NCBI GenBank assembly: GCA_041987265.1
Contig: JBHIWT010000053.1
Span: forward strand, 1 to 19,438
Length of the DNA stretch: 19,438 nucleotides
Direction: 5' to 3'
Origin: IH12 sp041987265
GTDB taxonomy: Bacteria; Pseudomonadota; Alphaproteobacteria; Caulobacterales; Hyphomonadaceae
Shown: positions 13,995 to 19,438 of the stretch, piece after piece
Layout: each line of letters starts with the position of its first letter
Numbering within the stretch: position 1 is the stretch's first letter
Position numbers and translations under genes: made by a program
The notes under the pieces: model-generated
Databases searched by the model: none
Told to the model about the DNA's origin: nothing
What the model saw: the letters and a program-made list of their open reading frames with translations, nothing else

Positions 13995-14492
13995 ATGACT
14001 GAAGTAGCAATCCGGGCGACCGGTGAAGAAGGGGACGTCGAGCAGACCTTCCTTAAGGCGCTTGCGCTGTTGGAACAGGCGCATCGTCGTCTGCATGACG
14101 TGGTCAAGGACAAGCTCGAGCGTTCGGGCGAGCGTTCGCTGACCGGTGTCCAGGCGCTCCTGATCTATGAAGTTGGCGAAGGCGAAACGCCGGCCAGCGC
14201 CCTGCGTGCCCGCGGCTCGTTCGCCGGCACGTCAATGTCCTATAACCTGAAGAAGCTTCAGGAAGGCGGATACCTGATCCAGACGCGGTCGAGCGATGAT
14301 CGCCGCACGGTTCGCCTGAAGCTGACGCCGTCGGGCCTTGCGGTTCGCGCGCGCGTGCAGGACCTGTTCGAGAAGCAGGCCAATTCGCTGGAGCCGACAG
14401 CCAGCGTGCGTCCAGACGATCTGGACCAACTGAACCGGACCATTTCGCGCCTTGAGCGCTTCTGGTCCGATCAGATCCGTTACCAGCTCTAG
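13995..14492 (+). CDS. MarR-family winged-helix regulator, LdtR-like
   Basis: A 165-residue DNA-binding regulator. Its helix-turn-helix core reads LTGVQALLIYEVGEGE, then LRARGSFAGTSMSYNLKKLQEGGYL, and the wing is RSSDDRRTVRLKLT. From memory this closely follows LdtR of alphaproteobacteria (VQALLLFNIGD, SNVSYNLKKLVEMGFI), which in Liberibacter and rhizobia controls an L,D-transpeptidase and stress tolerance, and which is also found near haem and glyA-nrdR genes. Flanking helices for dimerisation lie at the N-terminus (FLKALALLEQAHRRLHDVV) and the C-terminus. Two ATGs compete, 13983 and 13995; the second has GGTGGTG just upstream. A strong terminator follows the gene, so it is probably monocistronic. 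Confidence 0.85.
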   Translation: MTEVAIRATGEEGDVEQTFLKALALLEQAHRRLHDVVKDKLERSGERSLTGVQALLIYEVGEGETPASALRARGSFAGTSMSYNLKKLQEGGYLIQTRSSDDRRTVRLKLTPSGLAVRARVQDLFEKQANSLEPTASVRPDDLDQLNRTISRLERFWSDQIRYQL

Positions 14493-14562
14493 GGCTGGGC
14501 GAAGGGGGAACGAGAAGTCCTCGTCAGAGGGGCTGCGTTCAATAGACGGTAGACTGCCAAAC

Positions 14563-14594
14563 GCCGGCGGCTCGGGTATGAGCCGCCGGCGGTT
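14563..14594 (+). terminator. Strong hairpin terminator after the LdtR-like gene
   Basis: GCCGGCGGCTC (14563-14573) pairs perfectly with GAGCCGCCGGC (14580-14590) around a six-base loop. A flanking AAAC can pair with GTTT across one bulged G. The T run is only three bases, so the hairpin is strong but the tail weak. It lies 71 bases after the stop codon and separates the regulator from hemA. Confidence 0.7.
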
Positions 14595-14647
14595 TGCGTT
14601 CACGGTTGCGCGATCAGCCTACGGGAAACGTAATGCTGCTTACGAAA

Positions 14648-14676
14648 TTTTGCGCCAATGCGAACCATTCGCAAAA
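14648..14676. promoter_or_regulatory. Nested inverted repeats upstream of hemA
   Basis: TGCGAA-CCA-TTCGCA (14659-14673) is a perfect palindrome with a three-base centre. It overlaps a second, wider pair, TTTTGCG (14648-14654) and CGCAAAA (14670-14676). The centre is about 66 bases before the predicted hemA start, a usual position for an activator. It does not match the FNR box; the cognate regulator is unknown. Confidence 0.45.
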
Positions 14677-14773
14677 ATTCTGCGACAATCAGACGTTTAA
14701 CAGTCGTTCAAAGTGCGCATATGAGTATTCATCCAACTGACCTGAGGCTAAAGTCAGGTGTAGTGCATGGGAG

Positions 14774-14792
14774 CGGCGCCCGCAGAGCGCCG
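14774..14792 (+). promoter_or_regulatory. Hairpin abutting the hemA ribosome-binding site
   Basis: CGGCGC (14774-14779) pairs with GCGCCG (14787-14792) around a seven-base loop. The stem ends directly before AAGGAA, the hemA Shine-Dalgarno sequence. A six-pair GC stem in this place could affect ribosome access. The effect is an inference. Confidence 0.4.
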
Positions 14793-14800
14793 AAGGAAAC

Positions 14801-16024
14801 ATGAAGCATCTGGCGGCATTTGAAGACGCGGTGAAGGAAATCCGCGACGAGGGCCGATACCGGGTATTTATCGATCTCAAGCGTCATCGCGGAAAGTTCC
14901 CGCGGGCGTCGGCCCGGCATCTCGACGGCACCGAACAGGAAGTCGTCGTCTGGTGCTCGAACGACTACCTCGGCATGGGCCAGGATCCCGACGTCATCGA
15001 GACGATGAAGGAAGCGGTCGATGCGTTCGGCGCTGGCTCAGGCGGAACGCGCAACATTTCCGGCACGACGCGTTATCACGTGGATCTGGAGAAAGAGCTG
15101 GCCAGTTTGCACGGCAAGGAAGCCGCGCTGTTGTTCACGTCCGGCTATGTCTCGAACGACGCCACGCTGTCGACGCTGGCGAAGATCATGCCCAACGTGA
15201 TCATCTATTCCGATGCGTTGAACCACGCTTCGATGATTGAAGGCATCAAGCGGGCGCAGTGCGCCAAGCGCGTGTTCCGGCACAACGATGTTGGCCACCT
15301 GCGTGCGCTGATGGAAAACGATCCCGCCGATGCGCCGAAAGTCATCGCGTTTGAATCCGTCTACTCGATGGATGGTGATGTCGCGCCCATGAAAGAGATC
15401 TGCGACCTCGCGGACGAATTCGACGCCATCACCTATCTCGACGAAGTTCATGCGGTCGGCATGTATGGCGAGACCGGCGCGGGCGTAGCCGAGCGTGACG
15501 GCGTGATGGATCGCATCACGATCTGCGAAGGCACGCTGGCGAAAGCGTTTGGCGTGATGGGCGGCTATATCGCGGCCGACGCGATCATCATTGACGCCAT
15601 CCGCTCTATGGCGCCCGGTTTCATCTTCTCGACCTCAACCTGCCCGGTGCTCGCCGCCGGGGCGTTGACGTCGATCCGCAAGTTGCGCGGGGAGTTCGGT
15701 CAGGAAGTCCGCAAGGTCCACCAGCAAAAAGCGGAAATGCTGCGCCAGAAAATGATCGAGGCGCGCCTGCCGGTCATGATGGCTGACACGCATATTGTGC
15801 CGCTGCACGTTGGCGATCCGGAACGCTGCAAGGCGTTGTCGGACACGCTGCTGTTCGATTTCGGAATCTACGTTCAGCCGATCAACTATCCCACCGTGCC
15901 CAAGGGCGGCGAGCGGCTGCGCTTCACGCCGTCGCCGCACCATACGGAAGCGATGATGGATGAGCTGGTTTCCGCGCTGGTTGCGATCTGGGCGCAGCTG
16001 GGTCTGGAGCGGACGGCGGCCTAG
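14801..16024 (+). CDS. hemA: 5-aminolevulinate synthase
   Basis: A PLP enzyme condensing glycine and succinyl-CoA to 5-aminolevulinate, the entry of the C4 (Shemin) haem pathway typical of alphaproteobacteria; cytoplasmic. Length 407, normal. Visible motifs are WCSNDYLGMG (51-60), GSGGTRNISGT (79-89), DEVHAVGMYG (214-223) and the PLP lysine K248 in EGTLAKAFGVMGGY (243-256). The C-terminal substrate domain contains FDFGIYVQPINYPTVP and RLRFTPSPHHT. The ATG at 14801 follows GAAGGAA closely and matches the family N-terminus (F..A...I..EGRYRVF). The leader has two hairpins and upstream nested dyads, so it is probably regulated. A small gene follows after 27 bases. Confidence 0.97.
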   Translation: MKHLAAFEDAVKEIRDEGRYRVFIDLKRHRGKFPRASARHLDGTEQEVVVWCSNDYLGMGQDPDVIETMKEAVDAFGAGSGGTRNISGTTRYHVDLEKELASLHGKEAALLFTSGYVSNDATLSTLAKIMPNVIIYSDALNHASMIEGIKRAQCAKRVFRHNDVGHLRALMENDPADAPKVIAFESVYSMDGDVAPMKEICDLADEFDAITYLDEVHAVGMYGETGAGVAERDGVMDRITICEGTLAKAFGVMGGYIAADAIIIDAIRSMAPGFIFSTSTCPVLAAGALTSIRKLRGEFGQEVRKVHQQKAEMLRQKMIEARLPVMMADTHIVPLHVGDPERCKALSDTLLFDFGIYVQPINYPTVPKGGERLRFTPSPHHTEAMMDELVSALVAIWAQLGLERTAA

Positions 16025-16051
16025 TCCGCCGATCACAACGGAGCGGCGAAC

Positions 16052-16285
16052 TTGAACAAGCCGCGCGACGAGATCTACATCGAAATGCAGAAAGTCGGCG
16101 CCGGCATTGAGGTTCGCGCCGTGGCAGCCAGCGACGGGCTGGAGGTAAGCTTCATTGCGCCAGTCTCGGCGACGCGCTCGCAGATTGAGGATCTCTCGCT
16201 GGCCAAGCTTGCCTACGTTCGTCGCAAGGGTCAGGGCGGCGATGGCGGCGCTTCCGGCGCAGGCGGGCGCGGCGTGATCGTCTGA
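16052..16285 (+). CDS. Small DUF6898-like protein
   Basis: A 77-residue protein starting at TTG 16052 with CGGAG about eight bases upstream; no ATG fits the conserved N-terminus. The body EIYIEMQKVGAGIEVRAVAA and LEVSFIAPVSATRSQIEDLSLAKLAYVRRK follows, from memory, the small alphaproteobacterial family DUF6898 (a beta-rich core, then a helix ending in a KL.YV motif). A Gly/Ala-rich tail (about 59-77) is extra. It lies 27 bases after hemA and probably shares its transcript. Function unknown. It converges with the mucR-like gene, seven bases apart. Confidence 0.65.
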   Translation: MNKPRDEIYIEMQKVGAGIEVRAVAASDGLEVSFIAPVSATRSQIEDLSLAKLAYVRRKGQGGDGGASGAGGRGVIV

Positions 16286-16292
16286 AGGAGCG

Positions 16293-16730
16293 TCAGCCCT
16301 TGGCTTCAGCGTCTGATCGCGACTTGCCGAGGCCGATCTCCTTGGCGAAGCGCGAGCGTTGGGCCGCGTAGTTCGGCGCCACCATCGGGTAGTCAGATGG
16401 CAGCCCCCAGCGGCGGCGGTAATCATCCGGCGTCATGTTGTACTGCGAGCGTAGGTAGCGCCGGAGCATTTTCAGCTTCTTGCCGTCTTCCAGGCAGATG
16501 ATGTGATCGTCGGTGACCGAGCGGGAAATCGGCACTGCCGGTTTGGGGCGTTCGGCGGCTTCGTCGTCGCTACGGCTCAGCGAGCACACCGATTTGTAAA
16601 CGGACTGGATCACCGCAGGCAGGCTGTCGGCCGGCAGCGGGTTATTGGAAACAAAGGCCGAGACGATCTGCGAGGTCAGGCGCAGGTGGTCGTCTATACC
16701 TTCCGCAGGGTTATCCGGTGATTTGCTCAA
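16293..16730 (-). CDS. Ros/MucR-family transcriptional regulator
   Basis: A 145-residue regulator. The N-terminal helix DHLRLTSQIVSAFVSNNPLP (14-33) is the oligomerisation segment of MucR proteins. The C-terminal DNA-binding domain runs from about 75 to 136: IICLEDGKKLKMLRRYLRSQ, YNMTPDDYRRRWGLP, YPMVAPNYAAQRS. Ros has zinc ligands Cys, Cys, His, His; here only Cys79 remains, with Asp82, Tyr92 and Gln96/Tyr97 at the other positions, so classical zinc binding is unlikely. MucR-type proteins bind AT-rich DNA and control surface, motility and virulence genes. The only in-frame start after an upstream TAG is the TTG at 16730, without a clear Shine-Dalgarno sequence. Divergent from glyA. Confidence 0.88.
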   Translation of the reverse strand: MSKSPDNPAEGIDDHLRLTSQIVSAFVSNNPLPADSLPAVIQSVYKSVCSLSRSDDEAAERPKPAVPISRSVTDDHIICLEDGKKLKMLRRYLRSQYNMTPDDYRRRWGLPSDYPMVAPNYAAQRSRFAKEIGLGKSRSDAEAKG

Positions 16731-16834
16731 TCGTTTGCTGGAATCGATCTAGTGTTGCTTGGCTGTTGCGACAAGAATGCAATTGTTTTCGGTAAAGGCA
16801 AGCGACATCTTGGGCGGAATCAAATAATCGCAAT

Positions 16835-16864
16835 TTTATACTGAGGTTGCGGCTTCTTAATCAA
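16835..16864 (-). promoter_or_regulatory. Candidate mucR promoter overlapping a glyA -10
   Basis: On the minus strand TTGATT (16864-16859) and TATAAA (16840-16835) are 18 bases apart, a good housekeeping promoter, with a start near 16828 and a leader of about 98 bases. On the plus strand TATACT (16837-16842) is a good -10 for glyA, although a clear -35 is lacking. The two -10 elements overlap, so the promoters should compete. The region is AT-rich and MucR proteins often repress their own genes. Confidence 0.5.
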
Positions 16865-16880
16865 ACGGGCTGCCGCGATT

Positions 16881-16921
16881 TGGCGATATCTTGCCATTCC
16901 TTGCTGGACGCCGTATCGCCG
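16881..16921 (+). promoter_or_regulatory. Long stem-loop in the glyA leader
   Basis: GGCGATA (16882-16888) and TATCGCC (16914-16920) are exact inverted copies; a U-G pair at each end extends the RNA stem to nine pairs, closing a 23-base internal region that could form a small CCA/TGG hairpin. It lies 25 bases before the GGAGG of glyA. It does not resemble the glycine riboswitch. Its role is unknown. Confidence 0.4.
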
Positions 16922-16957
16922 GGCTTTCCGAGGCGCCGTGTATTCTGGAGGCTGCGC

Positions 16958-18253
16958 ATGAGCCAACCGATTCCGCAACAAGACATCAAGCCTGCCGGCT
17001 TTTTCGGAGCAGGGCTTGCGGAGTCGGATCCGGACATCGCCGCCAGCATCGAGCGCGAGTTCCAGCGCCAGTCGCAGCAGATCGAACTGATCGCCTCTGA
17101 GAACATCGTTTCGCGCGCCGTTCTTGAGGCGCAGGGCACGCTGCTGACCAACAAGTATGCCGAGGGTTACCCGGGGCGACGCTATTATGGCGGTTGCGAG
17201 TTCGTCGACGAGATCGAGACGCTGGCGATCGAGCGCGCCAAACAGTTGTTCGACTGCGGGTTTGCGAATGTGCAGCCCAATTCGGGCAGCCAGGCGAACC
17301 AGGCGGCGTTCATGGCGCTGATCAAGCCGGGCGACGCCATCCTCGGTATGAGCCTTGACGCTGGCGGCCACCTGACCCACGGCGCGAAGCCCAACCAGTC
17401 GGGCAAGTGGTTCGAGGCGCATCAGTACGGGGTCCGCCTGCAGGACGGCTATATCGACATGGAGCATGTGGCGCAGTTGGCCGCCGAGGTGAAACCGAAA
17501 TTGATCGTCGCTGGTGGTTCGGCCTATTCGCGCACCATCGACTTCAAGGCTTTCCGCGAGATCGCCGACAGCGTCGGCGCCTACCTGATGGTCGACATGG
17601 CCCACTTCGCCGGCCTGGTTGCGGCCAAGCTGCATCCCAACCCGCTGGAGTATGCACACATCGCCACGACCACGACGCACAAGACCTTGCGCGGGCCGCG
17701 CGGCGGCATGGTGCTGACCAATGACGAAGCGATCGCGAAGAAGGTCAACTCGGCCGTCTTCCCGGGCCTGCAGGGCGGCCCGCTGATGCACGTCATTGCG
17801 GGCAAGGCGGTTGCGTTCAAGGAAGCGCTCGACCCGTCATTCAAGGCCTATGCGCAAGCGGTAATCGACAACGCCGACACGCTGGCGGAGACACTGAAAT
17901 CCTGCGGACTGGATATCGTTTCCGGCGGCACCGACACGCACCTGATGCTGGTGGACCTGCGTCCCAAGGGCGTGAAGGGCAATGCGACCGAACAGGCGCT
18001 CGAGCGCGCCTTCATCACCTGCAACAAGAACGGCGTGCCCGACGATCCGGAAAAGCCGATGGTGACCTCGGGCATTCGCGTCGGTTCACCGGCTGCAACG
18101 ACGCGCGGTTTCGGCAAGGCGGAATTCACCCAGATCGGGCGCTGGATCGGCGAAGTCGTCGATGCGCTGGCGACGGGCGGAGACACCGCCTCTGTCGAAG
18201 AAAAGGTTCGCAGCGAAGTGAAGGCGCTGACTGCGCGCTTCCCGATCTACTGA
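16958..18253 (+). CDS. glyA: Serine hydroxymethyltransferase
   Basis: A PLP enzyme converting serine and tetrahydrofolate to glycine and methylene-tetrahydrofolate in the cytoplasm. Length 431, normal. Key motifs are IELIASENIVSRAVLEA (42-58), YAEGYPGRRYYGG (67-79), GGHLTHG (136-142), VDMAHFAGLVA (212-222) and the PLP lysine K242 in TTTTHKTLRGPRGG (237-250). SGIRVGSPAATTRGF lies in the C-terminal domain. The ATG at 16958 has GGAGG six to seven bases upstream and fits the family start; a farther ATG at 16847 would add 37 unrelated residues. nrdR follows after 16 bases, suggesting a glyA-nrdR-rib operon as in many alphaproteobacteria. Confidence 0.97.
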   Translation: MSQPIPQQDIKPAGFFGAGLAESDPDIAASIEREFQRQSQQIELIASENIVSRAVLEAQGTLLTNKYAEGYPGRRYYGGCEFVDEIETLAIERAKQLFDCGFANVQPNSGSQANQAAFMALIKPGDAILGMSLDAGGHLTHGAKPNQSGKWFEAHQYGVRLQDGYIDMEHVAQLAAEVKPKLIVAGGSAYSRTIDFKAFREIADSVGAYLMVDMAHFAGLVAAKLHPNPLEYAHIATTTTHKTLRGPRGGMVLTNDEAIAKKVNSAVFPGLQGGPLMHVIAGKAVAFKEALDPSFKAYAQAVIDNADTLAETLKSCGLDIVSGGTDTHLMLVDLRPKGVKGNATEQALERAFITCNKNGVPDDPEKPMVTSGIRVGSPAATTRGFGKAEFTQIGRWIGEVVDALATGGDTASVEEKVRSEVKALTARFPIY

Positions 18254-18269
18254 GAAGGCGGAGAGGCCG

Positions 18270-18755
18270 GTGCGTTGTCCTTATTGCGGTCATTCCGACA
18301 CGGCGGTGAAGGACAGCCGGCCTGCTGAAGAGGACACTGCGGTCCGGCGGCGGCGCGGTTGTGACAGTTGTGGCGGACGGTTCACCACGTTCGAACGCGT
18401 CCAGCTGCGCGATCTCGTCGTCGTCAAGCGTGACGGCAAGCGTGCGCCGTTCGTGCGCGAGAAGCTGCGCCGGTCGGTGCAACTGGCCCTTCAGAAGCGT
18501 CCGGTCACCGAGGAGCAGCTTGATCAGCTTGTGTCGGGCATCGTCCGGCGGCTGGAGAGTTCTGGGGAGTCAGAGGTCAAGACGAGCGAAATCGGCGGCA
18601 TGATCATGGATGCGCTGGCCGGCCTCGATCCGGTCGCCTACGTCCGCTATGCGTCGGTCTATCGTGACTTCAAATCGCCAGCGGACTTTGCGCGATTCAT
18701 CGAGGATTCGATCCAGGCCAAGCAGGCTGAGGATTCCGGTGGAACCGATCAGTGA
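18270..18755 (+). CDS. nrdR: Transcriptional repressor NrdR
   Basis: An ATP/dATP-sensing repressor of ribonucleotide reductase genes, 161 residues. The N-terminal zinc ribbon has C3, C6, C31 and C34 (MRCPYCGH and RGCDSCGGRFTTFE). The ATP-cone domain runs from about 49 to 139: VVVKRDGKRAPFVREKL, SEIGGMIMDALAGLDPVAYVRYASVYRDF. The start is GTG at 18270, since the family begins MRCP; GGAG lies about seven bases upstream. The last two bases of the stop codon and the next base give TGATG, so the RibD start overlaps by one base and translation is probably coupled. Confidence 0.96.
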   Translation: MRCPYCGHSDTAVKDSRPAEEDTAVRRRRGCDSCGGRFTTFERVQLRDLVVVKRDGKRAPFVREKLRRSVQLALQKRPVTEEQLDQLVSGIVRRLESSGESEVKTSEIGGMIMDALAGLDPVAYVRYASVYRDFKSPADFARFIEDSIQAKQAEDSGGTDQ

Positions 18756-19438
18756 TGAGCGATGCTGACCGGCATCCAACGCCTCGCGTAACCCTGAAAC
18801 TGGCGACTTCGCTCGACGGGCGGATCGCTACGGCGTCTGGCGAAAGCAAATGGATTACAGGGGAGGCCGCCCGCGCCGCCGCGCACAAACTGCGCGCTGA
18901 ACACGACGCTGTGCTGGTTGGTTCGGGTACAGCGCTTGCTGATGATCCGGAGCTGACGGCGCGGACAAATCCGCCGTCCGAGCGCCAGCCGTTGCGTATC
19001 GTCGCGGATAGTCGCGGGCGCACGCCGAAGTCGGCGCGGATATTCGCGACGATTGACGCCGGCCCAGTCGCGATCGCCACGCGCGAGGAAACTGATCTCG
19101 ACGAGCGGGGCTGGCCGGAACGGGCGGGAATTGAATACTGGATGCTGCCGGGCGAGGGCGGCGACAAGAGCGCGAGTATCTCAATCTCGGCCCTGCTGGA
19201 GACAGCTGCGGGCGCTGGTGTTGGTTCGATCCTGCTTGAGGGCGGCGGTGAACTGGCCGCGGCCTTCGTGCGGCAGGGTTTGGTGGACCGCATCGAGTGG
19301 TTTCGCGCGCCGATCCTGCTTGGCGGCGACGGGACCGCGTGTCTGGGTGGTCTGGGGCTTGCGAAACTGGCCGATGCGCCCCAATTCGAGCGTACAGCCG
19401 CCATCTCGCTCGGCCGCGACCTGCAGGAGAGCTATGTG
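18755..19438 (+). CDS. RibD-type reductase without deaminase domain (3' end off window)
   Basis: Open for 228 codons from the ATG at 18755 to the window edge. It matches the reductase half of RibD, which reduces 5-amino-6-(5-phosphoribosylamino)uracil with NADPH in riboflavin synthesis: RVTLKLATSLDGRIATASGESKWITG (11-36), DAVLVGSGTALADDPELTAR (51-70), PLRIVADSRGRTP (79-91), ILLEGGGELAAAF (159-171) and APILLGGDG (185-193). A reductase domain is about 220 residues, so few residues should be missing. Only ten residues precede the domain; the cytidine-deaminase-like domain with its zinc motif, normally the first 145 residues of RibD, is absent and cannot lie upstream because nrdR is intact. The ATG overlaps the nrdR stop by one base. 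Confidence 0.88.
   Translation, partial: MSDADRHPTPRVTLKLATSLDGRIATASGESKWITGEAARAAAHKLRAEHDAVLVGSGTALADDPELTARTNPPSERQPLRIVADSRGRTPKSARIFATIDAGPVAIATREETDLDERGWPERAGIEYWMLPGEGGDKSASISISALLETAAGAGVGSILLEGGGELAAAFVRQGLVDRIEWFRAPILLGGDGTACLGGLGLAKLADAPQFERTAAISLGRDLQESYV

Larger units (their letters stand above)
14493..14800 (+). promoter_or_regulatory. 308-base intergenic region upstream of hemA
   Basis: Contains, in order, the terminator of the LdtR-like gene, nested TGCG-type dyads, a candidate hemA promoter (TTAACA at 14697-14702 and TATGAG at 14720-14725, 17 bases apart, start near 14732), and two hairpins in the resulting leader. One hairpin is ACCTGA/TCAGGT (14740-14745 with 14754-14759). 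No protein-coding frame is supported here. Confidence 0.5.

Noticed and set aside
14690..14712. CtrA-type site (TTAA-N7-TTAA) near GTTTAACAG
   Set aside because: Only one half-site is present; the second TTAA is missing at the required distance.
15635..16426. 263-codon minus-strand frame across hemA, the DUF6898-like gene and the mucR end
   Set aside because: It overlaps three better-supported genes and its translation resembles no family.
16846..16957. Glycine riboswitch in the glyA leader
   Set aside because: The leader is short and lacks the conserved tandem aptamer sequence elements; only a simple stem-loop is visible.
16820..17791. 323-codon minus-strand frame opposite glyA
   Set aside because: Antisense shadow of a highly conserved PLP enzyme; it starts inside the glyA frame without a ribosome-binding site.

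Overview
The window looks like chromosomal core DNA of a GC-rich alphaproteobacterium, plausibly Hyphomonadaceae or a relative. The evidence is gene content: 5-aminolevulinate synthase of the C4 (Shemin) route, a Ros/MucR regulator, an LdtR-like MarR regulator, and a hemA / mucR / glyA / nrdR / rib neighbourhood. The genus is an inference. I see no insertion sequence, phage gene, CRISPR array, tRNA or rRNA. Both ends cut a gene.

Layout. 1-4932 is a minus-strand block: the N-terminal part of a PQQ-dependent dehydrogenase lipoprotein, an APH-like phosphotransferase of the type linked to acyl-CoA metabolism, purD, and a crotonase-family protein. 5080-6886 is plus strand: xseA, probably read from a leaderless mRNA, and a small eight-cysteine DUF1272 protein. 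6888-7814 is htpX on the minus strand, and 7970-8755 a DUF1444-like protein on the plus strand. 8797-10745 is a minus-strand two-gene operon, a GNAT acetyltransferase overlapping by ATGA a RimK-like ATP-grasp ligase with an N-terminal RLAN-type domain. 10894-13566 holds a VanZ-like membrane protein, hemB (minus), a c-type cytochrome lipoprotein (plus) and a second GNAT (minus). A perfect FNR/FixK-type box lies between hemB and the cytochrome. 13567-13994 has no large gene, but contains a plus-strand intrinsic terminator behind an 18-codon frame. 13995-16285 carries the LdtR-like regulator, a strong terminator, hemA and a small DUF6898-like gene. 16293-16730 is a mucR-like regulator on the minus strand. 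16958-19438 is glyA, nrdR and a RibD reductase that starts without a deaminase domain.

How the genes connect. GlyA makes glycine. HemA condenses glycine with succinyl-CoA and HemB takes the product on to porphobilinogen, while PurD also consumes glycine, so the window is rich in one-carbon, glycine and haem steps. The FNR-type box between hemB and the cytochrome, with class II spacing to the cytochrome's candidate -10, suggests oxygen control.

The most interesting points are the GNAT/RimK peptide-ligase pair, the FNR-box geometry, the separate RibD reductase, a MucR that has lost its histidine zinc ligands, a possible small RNA or micropeptide at 13637-13734, and three convergent gene pairs whose stop codons touch or share bases. 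All family assignments come from reading translations against remembered family motifs; no database search was run.
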